Source of the DNA: Petrosia ficiformis
Lineage: Eukaryota > Porifera > Demospongiae > Haplosclerida > Petrosiidae
Assembly (NCBI GenBank): GCA_947044365.1
Contig: OX345647.1
Coordinates: forward strand, 5,566,510-5,630,509
Direction of reading: 5' to 3'
DNA length: 64,000 nt
In this document: positions 56,801 to 64,000 of the stretch, in pieces
Position numbering within the stretch: the first letter of the stretch is position 1
Layout: every line of letters begins with the position of its first letter
Made by a program: the position numbers and the translations under genes
The notes under the pieces: generated by a model
Told to the model about the DNA's origin: nothing
Database searches by the model: none
Seen by the model: the letters and a program-made list of their open reading frames with translations, nothing else

Positions 56801-59501
56801 GACCAATATCCTGGAGAAACAAGAACTGACACTCCTAAAACCAGATCCACCAACGAGGTTTGTGATTAACAAAATATTCTAAATCACTATTTATTAGTAT
56901 ATTCCTACAGTAGAGGAATGGATGAGGAGGAGGAAGATGTTACCGGTATTACAAATGTAGATGATGTCAGTTCTGAAGATGAGACAGAACAAGTTGAAAC
57001 AGTACCGACTCCATCCACACCCACAAGTATTTATCCTGAAGATGATGTTCCTTTATCTCCACTTGAATTCAGTCATAGAATAATTGGAGGTGACTTCAGT
57101 CAAATTGTATTGAGATCTAACAGTGGTAATAGTATTGGAAAGAAGACTTCACATAGAGTAGGGACACATTTTGCTAATATCACGTTGTCCCCGCCAACAC
57201 CAGGTAATTTGATAATGGATAGACATGTCTGTGTCTGTACATTTACTGGGAGGTGGGAAAGGGCTCTTAACTTAACGGAGAAAAGAAAATTAAATTGGCC
57301 TTGTTAATAGTATCTCCATTTGGTCTTTTGTTATCTATCTATCTATCTATGTATCCATCTATCTATCTATGTATCCATCTATCCATCTATCTATCTACAT
57401 GTATGTATCCATCTATGTATCCATCTATCTATCTATGTATCCATCTATCTATCTATCCATATATCCATTTATCAATCAATCCATCAATCTATCTACATGT
57501 ATTTATCAATCCATTTATCAATCCATCTATCTATCTACCTATCTATCCATTTATCTATCTACCTACCATCCTTTATCAATCAATCCATCAATCTATCTAT
57601 TTATCAATCCATCTATCTATCTACCTATCTATCCATTTATCTATCTACCTACCATCCTTTATCAATCAATCCATCAATCTATCTACTTATCAATCCATCT
57701 ATCTATCTACCTATCTATCCATTTATCTATCTACCTACCATCCTTTATCAATCAATCCATCAATCTATCTATTTATCAATCCATCTATCTATCTACCTAT
57801 CTATCCATTTATCTATCTACCTACCATCCTTTATCAATCAATCCATCAATCTATCTATTTATCAATCCATCTATCTATCTACCTATCTATCCATTTATCT
57901 ATCTGCCTACCATCCTCAATCCATCAATCTATCTATTTATCAATCCATCTATCTACCTATCTGTCCATTTATCTATCTACCTACCATCCTTTATCAATCA
58001 ATCCGTCATTCTATCTATTTATCAATCCATCTATCTATTTCAAATCACCACTGGTGTAGTTTCTTTTATCTATTATTATTGATGATAAATTAATTTTTTT
58101 CTTCAGAACATTCTCAGAGCATTCTACTTCAAAGTCGTCGTAATTCTATGGCCGTTACTCCAGTGATAATTGAAATGGATCGTAAAGGTTTTGGAATGAC
58201 ACTTAAACCAATTAGAGTTTATATAGGAGACAGTAATAACTACAGAATACATCATATTGTACAAGTATGTATTATATATCTATCTATCTACCATCCATAT
58301 ATCATCTATCTATCTTCATTATCAATCTATCCATACATCAGTCTATCTATCTACAATGTGTATATCTATCTATCTATCATCTATCCATCTATCTATCTAT
58401 CTATCTATCTATCTACCATCCATATATCATCTATCTATCTACCTACCATTCATTGTCCATCTATCCATACATCAGTCCATCTATCTATCTATCTATCTGC
58501 CATCTATGCAATCAATCTATTTATGTGTTGATTCGTCTATCCATCCATTAATATTCAGAGTGTTGAGAAAGATGGCCCTGCTTGGAAAGCTGGTTTGAGA
58601 CCAAATATTCTTGTAACACATATCAATGGAGAGGTCAGTCACTTCATTATAAACCAATTAATAATAATTAATAAGTGATTTCCTCCAACAGGCTATCACA
58701 GGAATGCAACACGTTCAAATTGTTAGTCTCATGTTTAATAAAGAAAGAAAGAAGGAACAAAGACGTCGTCGAGAGAGTAATGTAATTACTGTGCATACAA
58801 TACCATTGGATCAAACCAGTATTCGACCCGATGGCAGAAAACGAGTCCCATGGCTGGGAAGAAGAATTGGTAAACTACTACGAAAGCAATCAAGTCGAGT
58901 CAAGAAAAAACCTTCTTTTTTCCGTCGTATGAGGACCTCATCTCATGGTATTGACAGCACTTCACATTCTTTCTCCAGTTCAAGTGGAACACCTTCACCA
59001 AAACATCCTTCATCACCACGGCGATCAGAATCAATGAAAGACAGAATTGGAAGACAATTCCGAAAAGTCAACACTACTCCTAAGAGAAAGCAACCTCCTG
59101 TATCTCCTCTGGCTCGCTCTACATCCCCTGTTGGTCTATCATCTGTTATCACTCCTAATAATAGTCCTCCTGGTTCAACTCAAAATCTTTCATCTACAAC
59201 ACCTCCAAGCTCTCCTCCAACTAGCCAAAAACATGATCGTCACAGTATCTTCACTGAACCAAGTTTTTTAATGCACAAGAAATCAGTTAGCACTAGTGAA
59301 CTATTTCTCCCCAGCAACAGAAAATCACCTCAAACATCACCTTTACTGAAAAGAGCAGTCTCTCCCTCTCCTGAACAGCAATTACGAGTTTCAAAACCTC
59401 GAAGATCTAGTACTTTAGAACGAAGTACTAATGTCCACGCTAACAAGAAACCTTCCGAAAGTGAACTAGATGAGGAAGGCAGTGGATTATCATTCATCTA
59501 A
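41892..59501 (+). CDS. MAST: Microtubule-associated Ser/Thr kinase (MAST family)
   Basis: AGC-family kinase with a MAST-specific helical domain and a PDZ domain, linked to the cytoskeleton and PTEN. Exons in phase: 41892-41960, 49143-49379, 50648-50724, 50794-50867, 50923-50986, 51536-51617, 51682-51732, 52754-52890, 52948-53230, 53616-53862, 53922-53995, 54091-54149, 54208-54295, 54383-54469, 54591-54763, 54903-54973, 55129-55245, 55302-55412, 55573-55815, 56288-56417, 56738-56857, 56911-57203, 58107-58264, 58559-58633, 58692-59501; about 1309 residues. A Ser-rich N-terminus precedes the helical domain (about 265-455). The kinase starts near 472 (SNGAYGAVYLV, K502, HRD 594-596, DFG 614-616, then TPDYIAPE). 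The PDZ is about 978-1063 ([15 protein letters not shown], then [15 protein letters not shown]). The tail is basic and Ser/Pro-rich. Exon 1 and its GTCAGT donor are the weakest part; extra exons may hide in the 7.2-kb first intron. Confidence 0.93.
43152..43258. mobile_element. Family G short TIR element
   Basis: Ends CAGTGGAATCCCTCTAATCT and GACGGGTTTCACTGTG are imperfectly inverted; the interior has ATTACAGGGGTTTCCTCATT. MAST intron 1. Confidence 0.6.
44556..44640. mobile_element. Family B fragment
   Basis: TTTAACTATAACTAAAAATC and GTTAACTAAAACTAAATC resemble the family B arms. MAST intron 1. Confidence 0.4.
45005..45180. repeat. Family H copy
   Basis: GGGAATAACCACCTCTCAGA, TGAGACAGAATTAAGTATAT and ACTGGATAAACAGCA. 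MAST intron 1. An inverted copy follows 320 bp downstream. Confidence 0.65.
45497..45690. repeat. Family H copy, inverted orientation
   Basis: GGGATATTTAGAGTGGTGGT, TATACTTAATACTATCACAA and TCTGAGAGGTGGTTAATTCA are reverse complements of the copy at 45005-45180. MAST intron 1. Confidence 0.65.
46147..46290. mobile_element. Family B element, one end
   Basis: GTGTTGTGTTAGTTAACTAT, TCTATTGTAATAACTATAAC and AACTAAAACCCTTTTAGTAA match the 38331-38565 copy. MAST intron 1. Confidence 0.6.
46740..48300. repeat. 68-bp satellite, about 23 copies
   Basis: Tandem units of TCATAAGGTTAATACATGAT, TATACTGTAACTCAATAACT, TATATGTACTATAGTGT and (A/G)TAGTTTAAT. Two unit types alternate in much of the array (GTATAGTTTAATGTCAT and GTGTAGTTTAATATCAT), giving a 136-bp higher-order period. 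MAST intron 1. Confidence 0.96.
48610..48720. mobile_element. Family A element
   Basis: TGAAATTTGATATCTAAGAA faces GATAGCTCTTCCTGGATACC and AAATATCG; the arms are diverged. MAST intron 1. Confidence 0.5.
48785..49073. mobile_element. Family C element with duplicated right end
   Basis: ACGTTTTGACCTATTTTCAC, CACTCTTGTCCTGCTC and then three copies of GATAATGTACTGCATGACTG, two of them followed by TGTTTCCACA. MAST intron 1. Confidence 0.6.
49481..49656. mobile_element. Family G element with TIRs
   Basis: About 176 bp with ends AGTGGAACCCCTCTATTTTG and ATAAAGGGGTTCCACT. The interior repeats GGGGTGTCCTCATTTCAG. Non-coding; MAST intron 2. Ends of the CAGTGGAACC type are common among small DNA transposons. 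Confidence 0.7.
49800..50075. repeat. TACATGTA-rich palindromic sequence
   Basis: Clustered ACATGTACAT and TATATGTACATGTATA words, self-complementary throughout. MAST intron 2. Open frames here are spurious. Confidence 0.8.
50380..50640. repeat. Two-copy direct repeat before MAST exon 3
   Basis: ATTATTCATGAGGTGCTTCC, TAAGTCAATTAGTT, ACATACCAAACTTGTGA and TAATAAACT occur twice about 128 bp apart (from about 50378 and 50511). Confidence 0.75.
51007..51151. mobile_element. Family C element
   Basis: GTGGTGTGGAAATATTGAGC, CTCTTGTCCTGCTCCCCATA and GACAATGTCCTGTATGA; the right end is eroded. MAST intron 5. Confidence 0.6.
51235..51460. repeat. TTCAGGA minisatellite
   Basis: Units of about 33-35 bp (GGTTCAGGATTCAGGACAGG, GTTCAGAATTCAT) in MAST intron 5. 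Open in two plus frames but repeat-driven. Confidence 0.92.
51740..51990. repeat. TACATGTA/TATA-rich repeat
   Basis: Alternating TATATA and TACATGTA runs in MAST intron 7. Confidence 0.85.
52370..52570. mobile_element. Family A element with tandemly repeated arm
   Basis: Three direct copies of AGTAAGTGAAGATTAATAAT, AGCTCTTCGTGGAGACCA, then CATTGGCTTCCTGTACAAAA and TGGCTGAAT, which match the family A right arm. MAST intron 7. Confidence 0.6.
53255..53480. repeat. CATC microsatellite
   Basis: TCTA then CATC repeats in MAST intron 9, starting just after the exon 9 donor. Confidence 0.95.
55015..55128. repeat. TATC and TA microsatellite
   Basis: TCTA repeats then a TA run reaching the acceptor of MAST exon 17. 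Confidence 0.9.
55850..56215. repeat. TACATGTA palindrome cluster
   Basis: Dense TACATGTACATA and TATGTACATGT words with ACAACATGTACATA variants in MAST intron 19. Strongly self-complementary. Confidence 0.85.
57330..58045. repeat. Higher-order TATC array
   Basis: CTAT/CCAT tetranucleotides organised into about six units of roughly 90 bp, marked by CTACCATCCTTTATCAATCA. MAST intron 22. Three plus frames stay open through it, all spurious. Confidence 0.95.
58275..58550. repeat. TATC microsatellite
   Basis: CTAT repeats with two ACCATCCATATATCATCTAT units in MAST intron 23, inside the PDZ-coding region. Confidence 0.93.
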
Positions 59502-59677
59502 TTTCATTATTCTCAATCATCTCTTGTAATATTGTTTTTCTTTCTCATAATATATCAATGTATAATAATAATTATTATAATATTCTCATTTTATTGTTAC
59601 CTGTGTATACATCTCTGTTTTCCTGTTTTGTTTCTTTCGAATGTAATTATTGTCAAATATATTTTATTTGTCAGGCT

Positions 59678-59683
59678 AATAAA
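59678..59683 (+). terminator. Putative MAST poly(A) signal
   Basis: AATAAA 177 bp after the MAST stop codon, just before the tRNA-like array. Confidence 0.5.
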
Positions 59684-59705
59684 ATAATATTGGCCCAAAA
59701 TTATG

Positions 59706-60500
59706 TAACTTGAACCAGCAACCTTTTGATTGCAAGCCAGCGCTCTAACCAGCAGGCCACGAGTACCTCACATTTGTAATGACTTGAACCTGTAACCTTT
59801 TGATTGTGAGCCATCGCTCTAACCAGCAGGCCACTAGTACCTAACATTTGTAACGAAGTTAACATTCAATAGATGATGTATTTTAAGATGGATAGCTTGA
59901 ACCTGCAACCTTTCGATTGCAAGCCAGCGCTCTAACCAGGAGGCCACTATTACCTGACATTTGTAATGACTTGAACCTGTAACCTTTTGATTGTGAGCCA
60001 TCGCTCTAACCAGCAGGCCACTAGTACCGTAATGAAGTTAACATTCAATAGATGATGTATTTTAAGATGGATAGCTTGAACCTGCAACCTTTCGATTGCA
60101 AGCCATCGCTCTAACCAGGAGGCCACTAGTACCTAACATTTGTAATGAAGTTAACATTCAATAGATGATGTATTTTAAGATGGATAGCTTGAACCTACAA
60201 CCTTTCGATTGCAAGCCATCGCTCTAACCAGGAGGCCACTAGTACCTAACATTTGTAATGAAGTTAACATTCAATAGATGATGTATTTTAAGATGGATAG
60301 CTTGAACCTGCAACCTTTCGATTGCAAGCCATCGCTCTAACCAGGAGGCCACTAGTACCTAACATTTGTAATGAAGTTAACATTCAATAGATGATGTATT
60401 TTAAGATGGATAGCTTGAACCTGCAACCTTTCGATTGCAAGCCAGCGCTCTAACCAGGAGGCCACTAGTACCTGACATTTGTAATGAAGTTAACATTCAA
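59706..60500 (-). repeat. Tandem array of tRNA-like (SINE-derived) units
   Basis: Eight tRNA-like segments on the minus strand, each with GGCCT(G/C)CTGGTTAGAGCG-type A-box, CTTGCAATC and a GGTTCAAG-type B box. Markers TTGAACC(T/A)GCAACC or TTGAACCTGTAACC lie near 59710, 59783, 59888, 59970, 60077, 60190, 60303 and 60416. The later units form a tandem repeat of about 113 bp with spacer AGTTAACATTCAATAGATGA. It lies between the convergent MAST and RAD23 genes. Confidence 0.8.
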
Positions 60501-60643
60501 TAGATGATGTATTTTATAGGACGTGATGTATCAATAGATGTATCTTAAGGAAGTGATGTCATGTATTTGATAACATCAACATGTACGTTCAATGCACAGA
60601 TAAACAGCTTACAGTGAAAAGAAACACAAATTACATTAATTAA

Positions 60644-60649
60644 TTTATT
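60644..60649 (-). terminator. Putative RAD23 poly(A) signal
   Basis: AATAAA on the minus strand, 30 bp after the RAD23 stop codon. Confidence 0.55.
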
Positions 60650-60678
60650 ACAATTAATAATAATTAATAATAATTAGT

Positions 60679-61660
60679 TTAGTTATCATCGTCACGATCT
60701 TGTAATAGAAAATTAGCTGCTAACTCTTCGTTTTTATCACAAGCAAAATAGGCTTGGACAACCATGTGTTCAGGAAAACCCATAGCTTTCAACTGTGGAT
60801 ATAATTATAATATAGTATTATGATTATTAATGTCTTGTTCATTATGACAATAATGACCACTTTTGTGCCTGGTTTCTCAAACTTTAATTTAGTTATAGTT
60901 TAGGCTCAGTAAAGGGGTTTTAGGTTCAGTTAACTAACTAAAAGTACTTGGTCATTGAGTAGACATAGTTATAGTCACAATATCTTACTAAATGGAGTTT
61001 TAGTTGTAGTTAACAAAAAATAACTATAATTAAAGGCCACAAAGCTCCGCCCATCTTTCACCCTTTAAATTTACCAGTATATTATCTTTTCTCACCCTAT
61101 CAATAGCTTCCTTATCTTGTTGGCTAACAGGTATAGAAACAGTTCCAGGAGGAGCTCCGCCCATTCCTCCCATACTTCCTAATCCTCTTGGTATACCCCC
61201 TGGAGGAGGAGTTCCTTGATTTCCTCCTTCTCCACCTTCACCTTCCACTGGTCCATTCAACATGTTTATAAATGCCTCTTGATTTTGCTGAATAATCTAT
61301 GTATGTATGTACATATATAATTATACATACATATATTATTATACATACACATAATACACTGGATAATTATATATACAAATATAAATCATTTAGCATCATT
61401 GTATGTTACCATGGCAACTCAATCAATGGCCTGTTAATTCGTAGTTTTATAGGTGTTATTAAAATTGGCTGCCATTTTATATAACTTAGATGTATATAAT
61501 ACAATATGTACTATACAGTATGTACATGTATATACATGTACATACATAGATACATACATACATATATGTACATACATATATGTACATACATATATACATA
61601 CACACTCATACATACATACATACATACATACATACATACATACATGCATACATACATACA

Positions 61661-61694
<34 letters not shown>

Positions 61695-62985
61695 CATACA
61701 CACTCATACATACATACATACATACATACATACATACGTACATACATACACACATACATACATACGTACATACGTACATACACTGTACATACATACATAC
61801 ATGTACAGATACACTATATTAACTATACCCCTCATAACTAACTTGTAATAATTGAGGATTTGATTGTCCTATTTGTTGTAATAGTAATGGTAAGAGAGCA
61901 TGATTATTTTGAATCTCTCTACGTAAATTTTGAAATTGAGGTAACTGTTCTAGAAACTGTAAAGGATTTTCTGAAAGAAAAAAAAAACATTAAGACTATT
62001 ATCAGTCAATAGTCTATTATTAGTAACACTTAGCCGATAGTCTATTATTAGTAACACTTAGTCATTAATCTATTATTAGTAACACTTAGTCATTAGTCTA
62101 TTATTAGTAACACTTAGTCATTAATCTATTATTAGTAACACTTAGTCAATAGTCTATTATTAGTAACACTTAGTCAATAGTCTATTATTAGTAACACTTA
62201 GTCATTAATCTATTATTAGTAACACTTAGTCATTAATCTATTATTAGTAACACTTAGTCATTAATCTATTATTAGTAACACTTAGTCATTAATCTATTAT
62301 TAGTAACACTTAGTCATTAGTCTATTTTTAGTAACACTTAGTCATTAATCTATTATTAGTAACACTTAGTCATTAGTCTATTATTAGTAACACTTAGTCA
62401 TTAATCTATTATTAGTAAGACTTAGTCATTAATCTATTATTAGTAACACTTAGTCAATGGTCTGTTATTAGTAACACTTAGTCAATGGTCTATTATGTAC
62501 TCACCACCTTCCTGTCCTCCTTGTCCACTACTGGAGGGCTGACTGACAACTGGAGGCAATCCAGCTGGAGGCTGTTGTCCTGGCAACGATTCTTGAGTTC
62601 CCACAAGACCAGCAGTGGGGAGTGAACCAACTTGTTCTTCGCCTGGAGGTTCGACCTCCTAATAAACAAATAATTAATTTAAAAAGAAAATTTCATGTAT
62701 TAAAACTTACTCCCATCAAAATGGCCACTGCTCTGTGTGGATTGTTATAGCTTTGTGTCATGGCTTCAACAACCTGGTCTCTATTAAATCCCATTTCCAT
62801 AATCTCTTTGACTGCTCTTTCATAATCTGAACCAGTTACTGTGTACAAATGAAATTACAAATACTTTTGAATATAATGATTTTGAGACAATTATATTCCA
62901 TTTATAACAGCATGCCATTTTAACAATTACTAAATATACTTCAACTATTTCATCCATCTGTCAAATCATCCATCCATCCATCCAT

Positions 62986-63021
<36 letters not shown>

Positions 63022-63298
63022 CCATCTATCAAATCATCATCCATTCTTTCTCCTTCCATCCATCCATCCATCGATCCATCCAACCATTTATCCCAGATCA
63101 TCCATCCATCCATCCATCCATCTATCAAATCATCATCCATTCTTCCTCCTTCCATCCATCCATCCATCCATCCATCCATCCATCCATCCATCCATCCAAC
63201 CATTTATCCCAGATCATCCATCCATCTATCAAATCATCATCCATTCTTCCTCCTTCCATCCATCCATCCATCGATCCATCCAACCATTTATCCCAGAT

Positions 63299-63329
<31 letters not shown>

Positions 63330-63538
63330 CCATCTATCAAATCATCATCCATTCTTCCTCCTTCCATCCATCCATCTATCCATCCATCGATCCATCCAAC
63401 CATCCACTCATCCATCCATCAACTATTTTACCTAGCTCTGATGATGCTTGCATGATAGAAGAACCTTCTTGTTCACCTGTTGGCTGAGTTTCTGATGAGC
63501 CTGTTACTTCAGTTGGTGTTGTAGTAGTAGTGGTAGTA
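60679..63538 (-). CDS. RAD23: RAD23 ubiquitin-receptor protein (5' partial)
   Basis: Shuttle that carries ubiquitinated proteins to the proteasome and stabilises XPC in nucleotide excision repair. Six exons in phase (minus): 63432-63538, 62711-62838, 62505-62658, 61843-61970, 61096-61296, 60679-60792, giving about 277 C-terminal residues. In order: a Thr-rich linker; UBA1 ([20 protein letters not shown]); a Pro/Gly linker; the XPC-binding helix bundle ([20 protein letters not shown], then NPQLLQ); a Gly/Pro linker; and UBA2 ([20 protein letters not shown], then [11 protein letters not shown]), ending DRDDDN. The N-terminal ubiquitin-like domain must lie beyond base 64000, since 63539-64000 holds no matching exon. 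Sequence alone does not decide RAD23A from RAD23B; a single invertebrate RAD23 is likely. Confidence 0.94.
60865..61030. mobile_element. Family B element
   Basis: CAGTAAAGGGGTTTTAGGTT, TTAACTAACTAAAAGTAC and ATCTTACTAAATGGAGTTTT. RAD23 last intron. Confidence 0.55.
61300..61805. repeat. ACAT microsatellite
   Basis: Diverged then dense CATA repeats with ACACTCATACAT and TACGTACAT variants in a RAD23 intron. Confidence 0.93.
61995..62490. repeat. 28-bp minisatellite
   Basis: About 17 tandem copies of TTAGTCATTAATCTATTATT plus AGTAACAC, some with AATAGTCT or AATGGTC variants. RAD23 intron. Units are contiguous, so this is not a CRISPR array. Confidence 0.96.
62950..63415. repeat. Higher-order CATC array
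   Basis: CATC repeats broken at intervals by ATCAAATCATCATCCATTCT, TTCCTCCTTCCATC and CAACCATTTATCCCAGATCA, giving about four higher-order units. RAD23 intron. Confidence 0.95.
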
Positions 63539-63544
63539 CTGTAA

Positions 63545-63715
63545 AAACATGTACATATACATGTACTATGGAACATGTACATGTACACGTACTATGGAAC
63601 ATGTACATGTACTATGGAACATGTACATATACTATGGAACATGTACATGTACAAGGAAACATCTACATGTACATGTACTATGGAACATGTACATGTACAT
63701 ATACTATGAAACTAA
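63545..63715. repeat. ACATGTAC/CTATGGA minisatellite
   Basis: Six or more units of TACTATGGAACATGTACATG, mostly palindromic ACATGTACATGT, directly upstream of the RAD23 exon acceptor. Confidence 0.88.
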
Positions 63716-63794
63716 ACATTAACCAATGCCTCAGAAAAATGTTCATAAGTTTAGTTTAGAAGGTCCAACAAACTTTCCATTTTTAAAATAATAT

Positions 63795-63990
63795 TTTGGT
63801 TAAGGTTATAGTTGATTTACTGAAATAATATTAGTCTTACCAAAAGGGTTTTAGGTTTAGTTAAAATGCCCATTATTAGTCATTTTCATTTTAGTTAGAT
63901 ATAGTTGCAGACTTGTAATTTAGTTAACTAAAATCACAATGCCTTACTAAATGGGGTTTTAGTTTTAGCTGTAAGAACACTAAGCACAAA
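63795..63990. mobile_element. Family B element at right edge
   Basis: CTTACCAAAAGGGTTTTAGG, CAATGCCTTACTAAATGGGG and TTTAGTTAACTAAAATCAC. RAD23 intron. Confidence 0.6.
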
Positions 63991-64000
63991 TGTTAATTAA

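Noticed and set aside
57295..58093. Three overlapping plus-strand open frames of about 250 codons
   Set aside because: All run through a CTAT/CCAT array inside a MAST intron and encode only repeat peptides.
62000..62490. Regular 28-bp repeats resembling a CRISPR array
   Set aside because: Units are contiguous with no unique spacers, lie in a eukaryotic intron and have no cas-like neighbours. The 32-bp array at 33.9-34.3 kb was rejected for the same reason.

Overview
This is a eukaryotic, animal-type nuclear window. It is AT-rich and holds eight conserved multi-exon genes with GT-AG introns. Many introns are swollen by microsatellites, minisatellites and small inverted-repeat elements. The genes are housekeeping genes plus a TIKI-type Wnt protease and a MAST kinase, which points to a metazoan. 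Very short intergenic gaps combined with repeat-filled introns would fit a sponge or another early-branching invertebrate, but that placement is an inference. Exon models were built by hand from frame, splice sites and similarity to known families; no alignment was run.

Layout: GAK/auxilin kinase (minus strand, 3' end off the left edge) lies head-to-head with FARSA (plus). FARSA is tail-to-tail with TIKI/TRABD2 (minus). TIKI is followed on the same strand by LSM4 (minus). LSM4 is head-to-head with OGFOD1 (plus), which is tail-to-tail with ORC1 (minus). ORC1 is head-to-head with MAST (plus), which is tail-to-tail with RAD23 (minus, 5' end off the right edge). Three divergent gaps (about 300, 64 and 273 bp between start codons) act as putative shared promoters. 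Two convergent gaps (178 and 56 bp between stop codons) carry palindromic poly(A) signals readable on both strands.

The genes do not form one pathway. They cover clathrin uncoating (GAK), tRNA charging (FARSA), Wnt inactivation at the cell surface (TIKI), mRNA splicing and decay (LSM4), ribosomal-protein hydroxylation (OGFOD1), replication origin licensing (ORC1), cytoskeletal signalling (MAST) and proteasome delivery or DNA repair (RAD23). Everything between coding exons is intron, UTR or repeat. The largest introns are in LSM4 (6.35 kb before a 62-bp last exon) and MAST (about 7.2 kb after exon 1).

The accessory interest is in the non-coding DNA. At least eight families of short dispersed repeats, most with inverted ends, recur across different genes. 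There are several recent tandem arrays, including a tandemly amplified tRNA-like element between MAST and RAD23. I found no prokaryotic-type defence system, CRISPR array or autonomous transposase.
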